Both the position numbers and the translations under genes were made by a program. Of a DNA stretch of 31,347 nt, positions 11,177-20,776 are shown piece after piece. Source of the stretch: Ettlia oleoabundans. Taxonomy: Eukaryota; Chlorophyta; Chlorophyceae; Chlamydomonadales. The notes beneath the pieces were generated by a model, which was given only the letters and a program-made list of their open reading frames with translations, was not told the origin of the DNA and did not search any database. How positions within the stretch are numbered: the stretch's first letter is position 1; the number at the start of each line of letters is the position of its first letter. The stretch lies in assembly GCA_019693395.1 (NCBI GenBank), contig JAAMXP010004945.1, forward strand, positions 1 to 31,347, in the 5' to 3' direction.

Positions 11177-12758
11177 AACCCTTTCCCGCCGCACTGGCCT
11201 GCCTGCATGCCTGTTGCCTGCTCACCTTGCCATTCCCTCTCCCGCCCTGCTGCAGGTGCTGAGCAACACAGATGTGCGAGGAAGCAAGGTGCATGGGGAC
11301 CGAGTGGTCGTCCCAAAGGTATGTACACTCCCGTCTTACGGGACAAGCGCGGGTATTTGCCCCCTACTTGACGTCTTGTGCTGACAAACCTCCCACACAG
11401 CGGGGTGTGCGACTGCTGTGTTGCCCACTGGCATTCAATACCCAAATGCAACCCGCTGGAACGGATGCACTGCTTGGGGTGTTTGCAAATTTGCGCGGTG
11501 ATGCAATCTACGAGCCGCACACCTGCAAACTGAATCCTGCTCACCTCACACCATGCCCCTGTTTGCAGCGTTCAGCAGAGAGGCACCTGCCCCCACTGAC
11601 CAGCAAGGAGACCCAGCAGCTGGCGGTACGCGACCTGCATGGGCGGCAGTACAAGCTGCAATACACCTACTGGCTCAACAGCTCCATAAGCGGAAGGTGG
11701 GCTGCAGCTGGGAATTCGTCGGTAGGTGTGCACATCATTTGCCAAGCAGGGCCGACAGATTGTACCAGCATGACAGGGTGGGATATGGCAGGCATGACAA
11801 GGGGAATTGTACCAGCACTGCAGGCCGGCCCACACACCAGGCCAGGGAGGTTACCTTGACAGGATTGCCCTCAGGGCTGATGCCGAGTCAGTGGCTGAAG
11901 TTGAGGGCGTGCGATGCCTGCCCTTGTTTGTAGACCATTTTCTGCTAGGCGGAGTGCAGAGCAGCTTGCAACAATGGCTGCTTGTCGGCCTTTGAAGGGG
12001 AAGAATTATACTTTCTTTCACCATCATTAACCCTAAACAACACAGACGAGCAGTACCACCTTGGTGTGTAGTGCTCACCCTCCCACCCTATGCAGGATGT
12101 ATGTGCTTAAGGGGACCTCCCTGCTGGTGCGGCGCTACCGCCTCCAACAGGGCGACGTGATGGTGGTGGCTCGTGACGGCAAGGGAGACCTGCTGATGGC
12201 GGGCAGGAAGGTCATTGGCCAGGTGGGTTGGAGCCGGGGGCCTCATGCTGTACCCCTCGGGCTGTATGCTGCATGCTCAATGCTGGCATGGCACATATTT
12301 GGAGAAGGCTGCCAACCTGGTGCAAGCAGGAGAGCCTGTTGCACGCATGCTTGATCATCGATTTTGACTGCTGGCATCATAGTAGGCTCGTGGGTGGGAT
12401 TGGTCATGGATTGGGAACTGGGAACTTTACCGGCAAATCACGGTTTACAGACAAATGAGGCTTGCTGAGCCCAGGCTAAGCCCGGCCCCCTGCAGGCGAC
12501 TCAGGTGAAGCGAGCCGCATCGGAAGCAGAGCTGGAGCTCCACATCGACAGCCTTACTGGCAAGGCGACTGCCAGCACGCACGCAAATGCACATGGGCAG
12601 GCCAGAAGGCTTCAGCGTATGGCATCTGCGCCGCAGCTGCCGCCGCAAACGCAGGCTGGGTTGACCGGCTGGCGGTCTGCCAACCTGCTGTCAGTGGCCA
12701 GCCTGCCGGTGGTGGGCGAGGCAGCGCCTGCAGAGGAGGTGGGTGCTCCCCACACGGT

Positions 12759-12802
<44 letters not shown>

Positions 12803-14817
12803 CATGGACGGCGACAGTGCAGGTTGGCCAAGCCTTGCCCCAAGCGGCAGCCTATGGTGCAGCCGCTGTCACAGCCCCGGCTGCTCGGCAGGCCTCTGAT
12901 GCCAGCACTTGGGTGGCCTTGCAGCACTCAGAACAGCTGTGGCAGCTCCCGCACGCTGCATCGAGCCTGCAGCTGCAGCCAGGGCAGCAACAGCAGCAGC
13001 TGGAGCCGACACTGCCAAAATTGCAGAAGGATCAGCAGCAGCAGCAGCAACAGCAGGTGGTGGTGGTGGAACAGCGGAGGGCAGACAGCTTTGTGTGGCA
13101 GCAGCCAAGCAATGTGCTGCACCCTCCTCAGCTTCCAGCTCAGCAGGCACAGCTTGCAGCCTTATATGCACCAGCCATCCCACCAACAACTATAGCTGCT
13201 GCCATTGGCAGCGGCAGCGCCAAGCCTCCCGCCGGCCTACTGGCGGCGTCTGCTCCGAGGCCAGGCATGGGCATGCTTCCTTCTGATGCAGCGGCCATGC
13301 CAGGGACGGTGCAATTTGCGTGTAACATGCAGCCGCAGGTGACGACAGCTTGCATGCCAAACACACTTGCGCAGCAGGCACAGCAGGTGCAGCAGGCCCA
13401 ACAGCAGCAGGCGCAGCAGCAGCAGGCCGCTCAGTTGCCAGCCGCTTTCGCCGCGCTTGGCGGCAGCGGTTTCCCCGTGCCCCAGGCAGGAGCAGAGCAG
13501 CCGGCCCTGGGTGCGGCTATGGCTGCTGCCGCCCAGGCGCTTCAGGCGGCAATGGAGGTTGCTGTGGCCATCACTGGGCCCATGCCTGCTCAGCCAGCGC
13601 CTCGGGGCACATTGCTGCCGCCCATCGGCAGCACTGTGGTGCAGCAAGCCGCGATGGTGCCGCCAGCACCACAACAGCAGCGGCCCCAGGTTGCGGTGCA
13701 CGGCCCGAACCAGCAACCCTTGCAGCGATCGCTGGCCGCTTACCTTCCCGCATCACTGGATGCTGCTGCTGGGCATGACCCTGTTGGGCAGCAGCAGCAG
13801 CAGCAGCTTCAGCCCAGCTACACACTGCAGCCAGCACCGACATCACAGCCCCTTCTGCCCAGCATGCATCAACCTTTGCCTCAAGCACAAACAGTGGGGC
13901 AGCCATCTGTGCTGCCGCCTGTCGCTCCCAGCCATGAACAGTCTCAGGAAGCTGCACTGCTGCAATCAGGCGTGCACAACCTAACGGCAGCTGCCGCACA
14001 GCTACCGCGGCACGGATCCATTGCCAGTCTGGCTGCCGCTGCCGCCGCTGCAGCTGCTGCCAGCCTGTCAGTGGCTCCGCCTTCACCTGCCCTCCAGCCC
14101 CAGCAGAACACCCTGCAGCTTGTTCAGCCGGCACAGGAAGTTGTGGGCGTGCCAGGTTCATCAATCCAGGCCCCCGGGCAGCAGGCGGGCTTGCCTCCGC
14201 TTGTTTGGCGGATGCAGCCGCAGCCCCAGCCGCATCCGGAGTGGCCCCAAGTGCAAGTGCAAGTGCAGCCACAGCCACAGCCACAGCCACAGCCACAGCC
14301 ACAGCCACAGCCACAGCCACAGCCACAGCCACAGCCACAGCCACAGCCACAGCCAGAGACAGCCCTACCGTCTGCAAATCCCATACAAGGTGAACCGCCA
14401 GCTGTCGGGGGCGCAGGGCTTTCCTGGCCGGCACTGACAGGAGTGCACAGTGCTGGCATGGCAGGCCCCCTGCCGCAACAGGTAATGCCAGACATAGCGC
14501 TTCAGCCGGTGGCGTGGCCAGCTCAGCCGCAGCAGCATCCACAGGTCCAGCTTCAGCCGCTATTATACCAGCACCAGCAGCAGCAGCAGCACCAGCGCCA
14601 GCACCAGCAGCACCAGCAGCACCAGCACCAGCAGCACCAGCAGCAGCAATACCAGCCGCAGTACCAGCACCAGCAGTACCAGCACCAGCAGCACCACCAT
14701 CACTACCAGCAGCACCAGCAGCCCCAGCAGCAGCAGCAGCAGCAGGAGGCTGTTGACCCAGTGTCGCCACTAGGTGCCACGGTGGTGTCGGGAGCAAGCT
14801 GCTCAAACGCACTGTAG
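10438..14817 (+). CDS. B3-domain transcription factor with long glutamine-rich C-terminus
   Basis: Five exons, 10438-10980, 11256-11318, 11569-11696, 12096-12222 and 12496-14817, give 1060 residues. The plant-type B3 DNA-binding domain covers about residues 178-285: [50 protein letters not shown] and [13 protein letters not shown]. This order and the W...RMYVL segment fit the LAV (ABI3/LEC2/VAL) style better than the ARF style. B3 proteins bind short DNA elements in the nucleus. The N-terminal 175 residues are low in complexity with a short glutamine run. One last exon of 2322 bases codes 773 residues dominated by glutamine, alanine and proline: several polyQ runs, a (QP)15 array and a histidine/glutamine region just before the stop. 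Such tails act as activation or condensate-forming regions in other factors; that is inference here. Later ATGs, such as 10573, are possible starts. The domain call is firm, target and regulation unknown. Confidence 0.9.
11091..11174 (+). repeat. TGCC (CCTG) tetranucleotide microsatellite in B3 gene intron 1
   Basis: Fifteen uninterrupted TGCC units run from 11115 to 11174, preceded by degenerate TGCC/TGCT units from 11091. The array sits inside intron 1 of the B3 gene, upstream of the acceptor before 11256. Reading it as protein gives a spurious CLPA repeat. A short imperfect array of the same kind lies in the PcnB-like gene intron near 777-799. Confidence 0.9.
12760..12801 (+). repeat. CAG microsatellite coding polyglutamine
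   Basis: A nearly pure CAG run with one CAA interruption codes about 14 glutamines in the last exon of the B3 gene. Shorter CAG/CAA runs recur near 13034-13056 and 14730-14746. Confidence 0.85.
14266..14355 (+). repeat. Hexanucleotide CAGCCA x15, coding (Gln-Pro)15
   Basis: Fifteen perfect CAGCCA units in the reading frame of the B3 gene's last exon give fifteen Gln-Pro dipeptides. The perfect DNA-level repetition, without silent changes, points to recent expansion by replication slippage. It also creates long open frames on both strands, which are artefacts. Confidence 0.95.
14572..14740 (+). repeat. CACCAG/CAGCAG-rich imperfect repeat, His/Gln-rich coding
   Basis: Imperfect triplet and nonamer repeats of CAC and CAG, with occasional TAC, code a histidine-glutamine tract near the C-terminus of the B3 protein. 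The interruptions (CGC, CCG, CAT) suggest it is older than the pure CAGCCA array upstream. Confidence 0.85.
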
Positions 14818-15118
14818 TGATCTAAGAGCAGTGCATGCTGATCTCAACTTGCAAAATTTTCCCACAAGGAATGCTACTTCTCCGCAAAGTAAAGCCTCAA
14901 TGTCTGCAACTGTGTCCTTCCGTTACAACCCTCTCTTACACTGCAGCATTCATGCAATGTTTCACCTTAGCTGTCGTTTACACATGCCTCCCTCACATTG
15001 CAAATGCAACAGCAACAACTGAATGCAACAGAACCCTATATCACTGGACTTCTGGTAGTAGTGCCGCATTTGCTCGTAATCAAGAATAGGAAGAGCCAAC
15101 CTGCTGCTCCTCCCTTAC
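14818..15118. other. Convergent 3' ends of B3 gene and coiled-coil gene
   Basis: Only about 300 bases separate the two stop codons, so the 3' UTRs probably abut or overlap. For the minus-strand gene, TTACA (TGTAA on its strand) occurs near 14924, 14936 and 14977. For the plus-strand B3 gene I find no TGTAA in this interval. Confidence 0.5.
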
Positions 15119-18100
15119 TCATCTGGCCACCAGCTGGGCTCCTGGGCCTGAAGGACCCACTCCACCATTGCCGCGGACCTTGGGATTGGTCAGCTTGCGT
15201 GCGCGGTGCTTAAGGTACTGCCTGCAGGGGCGTCCAGGGAATACTTGCAGGCGGGTTGTGAGGGAGAGGCAGCATACAGCATGTGTCTTTCTCTGCGTGA
15301 GCGCATGTGCCTACATGCATCAGCCATACTGCACGCATGTGCTAGCTAGCTGGAGCTCAGTTTTAAGGTGGTGGGCCAGCTCTTCCAGACTGCGAATGCC
15401 ATGCATCACCATACCTTCCACCTTGCCAGCACTGCGATACACGCAAAGGATATGCAAATACCCCTCCCTCTTCCTTCACAGGACACCTTGCACGCATGCC
15501 CTCTGGTAGTGCAGAAAGAGCCACACCTGTCAACCACACAGTCCTCCTCCGCCTCCTCTTCACTAGAACTCAGCACAAAGGGGTTGCCGCATTCATCTCC
15601 GCTCCCAGGCTCTTCCACATATCCCACCACCCGTCGCAGAGCCTGAGCGGCCGCAATGCGGCCGAGAGCACGCGCCCCACCCGCGCCAGGGGTGACTGCG
15701 GGCTTGCTGCCGCGGGTGGCTGTTACCTTGCGCAGAGTAACTGTCAAAGGCTGCAAATAGAACAGGCGTGCGTGGGAGTTGGTGTTTAGGGCTTTAAAAG
15801 GCCAGCTGGGAGGCAGCAGTAGCATACAAGGGGATGGGACTTTGGCAGATGGCCCTTGGATGCGTTCTACTCCAGTGGGGACATTGTGGCCCAGGGTTAT
15901 GTCCAACTGTACAATCCCTATTCAATATCTTTCGCCTTCAATACACACAAAGCAACAGTACATGCTGCAAAAACTGTTGAAGAATGCTGCCCGGCTTCAC
16001 TCAAAGCGTCAGAAGCATAGGCGCGGGGTGCAGCCCCCGACTCTCACCTCGCTCGAGGAGACGGTGTTGAGCCAAGCGGGCCCCGCCCAGGTGCGCCGCT
16101 TGAACCCCTTGCGCAGCCTTTTCTCCCCCTGTGCTGCCGCTGCTGCCGCCTCCTCTGGATCCAACTCATCCTCTGGACCCTCCTCATCTGCGCCCCCTTC
16201 TCCACCCTCTTGCCCAGCATCACCCATCCGGGGCGTGGGCTGCCCATCTGCCCACTGCAGCCTCTTGCTGCCCACACGAGAGCCGAGAGGGGCCGGGGCT
16301 GCCGCCTCTGCTGTGGCAGGCTTGGGTGGGCTGGCCTCCAGAGCGGTCTCCTGTGCAGGAATACTGAAATCGCTGTCCTGGCTGTGCCCCGACAGCACCT
16401 CAGCCTGCTCTGCCGTGATGGCAGCCGCCGGTGCCTCTTCTGCCGCTGCAGCAGCCAGCTCCATATCTGCTACCATCTGCATTAGGCGGTCCAGCTGGCC
16501 GCCCACGTCAGCCAGCACTGAAGGCAGCTCAGGGAAGAACTCCTTGTCGTGGATGCTGGAACCCTGGGGAGCACGGGGCGTGATGCCATCTGCAGCTGGA
16601 ACCAAAGGACAGGGAGCAATCATGATGAGGTTGATAACAGTGGTCGCAAGTGGCAACAAAGGGAGCTGCAAATGATAAGTGCACAGCAGCAGGATAAAGA
16701 GGTGCACTTCTGTTACTGCTCTTTAGGCCGTCTGTTGCAGCTGCTTGTGGCCACTCCAATTCACAGCGTGAGCTGGCTCGCTCCCTCACCTGCACCCATC
16801 GGCGCTGGCAGCAGCTGGATGCTGGCCCGCCTCTCTATTAGGCCAGCAGCGCTGATGCGCATGGCCTGTTGGGCTGTGGTGCGTCGGTTCATGGTCAAGA
16901 GCCTGCCTCCCACCGAGCTGCGGCGGCTGTCAGCGGCGGAGGTGAGGCGGCGGTTGCCCTGCAGTGCCGAGAGGCGGCGGATGTTGCTGTTGCCAGAGTC
17001 CAGAGCGCCCTTGAGGCGATGCACCAGCAGTTGCAGCCCCTGCAATCAGCAGCAGACTCGCGCTGGTTGATGCCGGTGCAGATGCGAGAGAAAAGAAGGC
17101 GAGGCAGGCACTGCCAAGTATGGCACCATGAATGGACAGTGGCACTCACGGGCACAAACAACCACACAACAACCTCTGGCAGGGTGTGGAAGCCTATCGC
17201 CTTCCACCAGCACCTCCCGTCGTTTGCAGAGACTCACCTGGTCTGCTGCCACGCACACTTGGCTGAGCTTGGAGAACGTCTCCTTGGCTGCCTTCTTGCG
17301 CCTGCGGGCCTCAGCAATCTGCGCCTGCTTCTGCCGCAGCAGGTGCTCGATATCTGGGACAGCAGCAGCTGACGGCCCAGCTACAGCAGTTCCTGCCTCT
17401 GCAGGTGGTGTTGCGGGTGTGGCTATCTCTGCAGTCGCAGGCGTTGCCTCAGCTGCTGGCTGTGCTGCTTCATTGGCAGCTACTGCCTGTCCGTCACCCT
17501 CAGGCTCTAACTCAGGTGCTGGCTCGGCGTTGATCCCTGGCTGCAGCTCAGGCTGTGCAGCCGATGCCGCTGTTTCGGCAGGTGCAGCAGTCTTGGTGCC
17601 TTGCTCTTGGCTGCCCGGTGCATCCGAGGTTGGCGAAAACTCCTCAGCTCCCTCCTCTGTGGCGGCAGCACTCTCAGCAGGCACCTCATTAGGCTTACGA
17701 GCATCGGTCTCTGGAAGGGCCTCATTAGGGGCCGCTCCCTCTGCCCCAGGGTGGCCAATGTTCTCAACCTGCTCGGCTGTCATGGCAACCTCTGCAACAT
17801 CAGCCCCACCAGCCGCAGCGGAAAGAGCCTCTTCCTCTGCCATGGATGGGGCCAGTTCGGCTACCGCCTGCTGCTCCCGCTGCTCTTCCTGCACTTGCTG
17901 CTGCTGCTGCTGCTGTGAAGGCAGTGCCTGCTCCGGCACTGGGATCGGCCCCGCTTCTGTGGCAGCCTCCGCTTCAGATCGCTGCCGCCGCTCGTTCCTC
18001 GCCGTCTCTGTGTCAAACACCTCTGCCTTCTCTGCCAGCAGTTCCGCCATTTCTTGCTTGGCCCGTGCCTCACGCACCTCTGCCAGACGCACCAGCTCCC

Positions 18101-20411
18101 GCATGCCAGCCTCTTTGGTCTTCAGCTCTGCAGCACCATGGTGCAAAAGAGGTTACTGGATCGATATTTCTGTGCGCCCGCAAGATCGTGTGCAACAGGA
18201 CGGAGCCAAGGTTGGAGTGTCTAACATATCTTCTGCCAATGCATAGTGGCAAAATGCAGGTCCGTGCACAAGCACAGCAACACTGGGAAGAATATATCTC
18301 ACCCTGCCAGTAGGCAATCAGGTCCTCAGCAGATGATGCACCACACACGCCATGCAGCCGTGCCCAGGTGGCTTCCAGCGTTTCCAGCTCCGGCACCACC
18401 GCGGACAGCCGACGAGTTGCAGCCTCACGATCGTTTCTGCAAAGATTGGTAAATTTCAACCAGGATTAACCAGTGCAGCCCACCCATTCAGGTTTGACTG
18501 CTGGCAGCATACAAGGCTATCCCCAAGTCCCGGCACTGGACCAATGGAGCCGCCATGCCAGAACCAGGCTCAGGAATCAATCACACAGCAAGAGAGGCCA
18601 GTAAGCACCTGCTCTTCTCCACCTTCTCTTGTTCAAGTCGCGCCTTTTCCGCCGCTAAAGCTGTCAGAGCTGACTTGCGCTTGTCGTCATCCGCCCTGCG
18701 GCGCTCCAGCTCCCGCACCTGCAGGCAGCAATGTGTGTGACACACGGCAGGCAGCTACATGACTTGTAACTTGGTAGGCAGCGGGCTATTTCCAACTTCT
18801 GCAAGCCAGAACGCAAGCACCCGGGCACAGTAAGAGGTGACATGACTGCGGTTGGTGATCTGCAGTCAACTACTGAGGCTGTGCATCCCTTGTTGCCTGG
18901 CTCTTGTGTTGTGGTGGTTGCCGGCAGCCAGCCAACCCACCTCCTTGCGCCTGTCCTTGAGTTTCTTGCTCCAGTCGCTGCGCACTTGGTCAAACATCAT
19001 CACCACTGCCCCCAAGTCCCGCTCCGCATCCTCCTTGGAGGCCCGCATCTCGTGCAGCTGCTTGGTGAGGGCAGTGTAGTCATCGGCAGCACCCTCCTTT
19101 AGCGCCCGCGCCTCGCGCATGCGCTTCTGGGCGGAAGAGTGGTCGCGCCTTCAGACAGTGGAAGGCGACGGCGGTCATGTGATTTGTGGTGGAATGTGTG
19201 GCTGGCTTATCTCATGTGTACATCCATTTCATGCCCATCAAGTTGCTGCCTGTCCACCCTACCACCCATTCACCTGCTGCAACATACTCTCCCGGTAATC
19301 TGTTTCGCAAAGAACCAGCCAGGCCTTCTCAATTCACTGCCCAGCCAGCGGCTGCCGCACCTGGTTCTGATCTCTAGCAGCTTGTACAGCTCGTGCTTGG
19401 CCTCAGCCTCCACAATGTCCTGCTCAACCGCTGCCAGATCAGTCTGCAGCGCCTCAACCCGCCCCACAAGGTCCGCCATTGCCTGCGGCATCAACTGCTG
19501 ACAGTCGCGGCTGGTGGTCTCCAGCTGCTCCAGCCTGCAATCAGGTGGGCGCATCAGTAGGCGGATCAGGGCAGGAGAGCAAACGATGCTCTATGAGCTT
19601 CATGTGGCAGTTGGGACAAGCGTCATGCAGCGGAAGGAGTTGCAACCCGGGTCTTCTTGCTGTGTCAGGCGACCCCACGCCAACAAGACTGCATAGCTCA
19701 TGCAGTGTCAAGCTTGCACGTCATGACCGCAAAGAGCCGCTGTGATACAGTTGCACGCCTGCCATGCTATAGCTGCCCTGCCAGGACATGTAGCTCCCTG
19801 TAGGCCCACTTTACACCCAGGCATGCACGCACGTGTCTGTGAGGTCCCTTGTGGCACGTCGCAGCTCATTAAGCTTGTGCACCTTGGCCTGCAGCTCTCG
19901 GCGCAGCAGCTGTATGTCCTCCTGCTGCAGCTCTCCCCCCGACTTGCCGCTGTCGGCTCGCAGGCGGGCCAGGGAGGTGAGCAGCGCCGCACGCTCAGCC
20001 TTCACCTTCTCCAGTTCCGCACGCTGCAGGGCAGCAACAGGGGGGCATATATGCATAGTTGGATGTCTCAATTAATGCAGTAAGTTTATTGGCAGTCAAA
20101 TCCAGCTGGTGTGGGTGAGCAGGACTGCCGGTGAGCTTGCATGTGGATTGCTAGCGGCAGCGCACAGCACCCACCACGCGCTCCTCGTCTGTCAGTTCAT
20201 CATCTGTATACTTGCGCATCAGGCGGCCGGGGCTTGCTGTGCGTTTGCTGGTGGGAGAGCCGCGCGACTTCAAGGGGGAGGGCGCACGGCCGGGAGCCGC
20301 TGCCGTGCCCTCCGCGTCGCCGGCAGTCAGCAGGCGCCCCAGCTCGGGCGCCGTACGCAGGAGTTCATCCCGAGTCTTGAGCTTGACAAGTTTCAATGGC
20401 AACCTCTCCAT
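15119..20411 (-). CDS. Large coiled-coil protein, possibly outer-dynein-arm docking-complex-like
   Basis: Eleven exons on the minus strand: 20411-20175, 20023-19833, 19534-19361, 19148-18941, 18718-18609, 18436-18303, 18127-17238, 17039-16790, 16589-16048, 15750-15527, 15221-15119; 1020 residues. After a basic, Ser/Pro-rich N-terminus, charged heptads run from about residue 75 to 400 (for example DIQLLRRELQAKVHKLNEL, DWSKKLKDRRKEV). The segment EDLIAYWQELKTKEAGMREL followed by VRLAEVREARAKQEM resembles the conserved core of CCDC63/114/151-type docking proteins. That is from memory and moderate at best. Residues about 400-600 are acidic, Ala/Glu/Pro-rich and hold a Gln run; a short coiled coil (EHLLRQKQAQIAEARRRKKA) follows, then GLQLLVHRLKGAL and a basic region. 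The tail is low in complexity and ends QYLKHRARKLTNPKV...LVAR. Exon 4 uses an unusual AAG acceptor chosen by frame. The ORF stays open upstream of 20411, so an earlier exon is possible. Alternatives: a cytoskeletal or centriolar coiled-coil protein. Confidence 0.75.
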
Positions 20412-20776
20412 CTGGGCCGTTGCTGCCCCAAGCTGCAAAAGTCGGCCGCTGCCCGCTCTGACCGCAGAGACACGGTTGGGCTTGGGTTGAGCTGCAGGAT
20501 GTTCAAAGCAGAAATTGAGTCACCTGACAGCTACACAATACGCAACGAGGCCGGAGACGGGGAGGTCAGCGGAGCCATGCTGCGCTGGGGCGAAGCAGGG
20601 CGGCCAGGTAGGTTGTCATCTAAGAGCATCATCCCTTCCTATGATTGTCTATGGGAAGGGGACGCCCTTGGCTCAGCTCTGGTAGCGGCAAGGGTTATTG
20701 ATCGCCGTCAGATTCGCTCCTGGGTGCTGCTTCCAAGCCTTGAACCCTCCCACGCGCTGCACCGCGTCGCTGCAGA
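20412..20776. promoter_or_regulatory. Divergent promoter region, coiled-coil gene / RS-RGG gene
   Basis: At most 365 bases separate the two start codons, so the genes share a bidirectional promoter region. On the minus strand the coiled-coil frame stays open upstream of its ATG to about 20500 without another ATG. Part of this stretch may therefore be an exon or 5' UTR. No core promoter motif was recognised. Confidence 0.45.

Noticed and set aside
11010..11384. Apparent Cys-Leu-Pro-Ala tandem repeat protein
   Set aside because: It is a translation of the intronic TGCC microsatellite; the real coding frame is spliced out around it.
11091..14355. Possible CRISPR-like or satellite arrays
   Set aside because: The repeats are simple microsatellites with no unique spacers, inside a eukaryotic gene.
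14205..14495. Cys-Gly and Thr-Ala/Ser-His dipeptide repeat proteins in other frames
   Set aside because: These are alternative-frame readings of the CAGCCA x15 array.
13571..14812. 413-residue open frame on the minus strand, Ala/Val-rich
   Set aside because: It is the antisense shadow of the CAG- and CAGCCA-rich B3 exon; triplet repeats keep several frames open and there is no family resemblance.
17128..18246. 372-residue open frame on the plus strand, Ser/Ala/Cys-rich
   Set aside because: Antisense shadow of the large exon 7 of the coiled-coil gene, whose own frame has heptads and matching splice phases.
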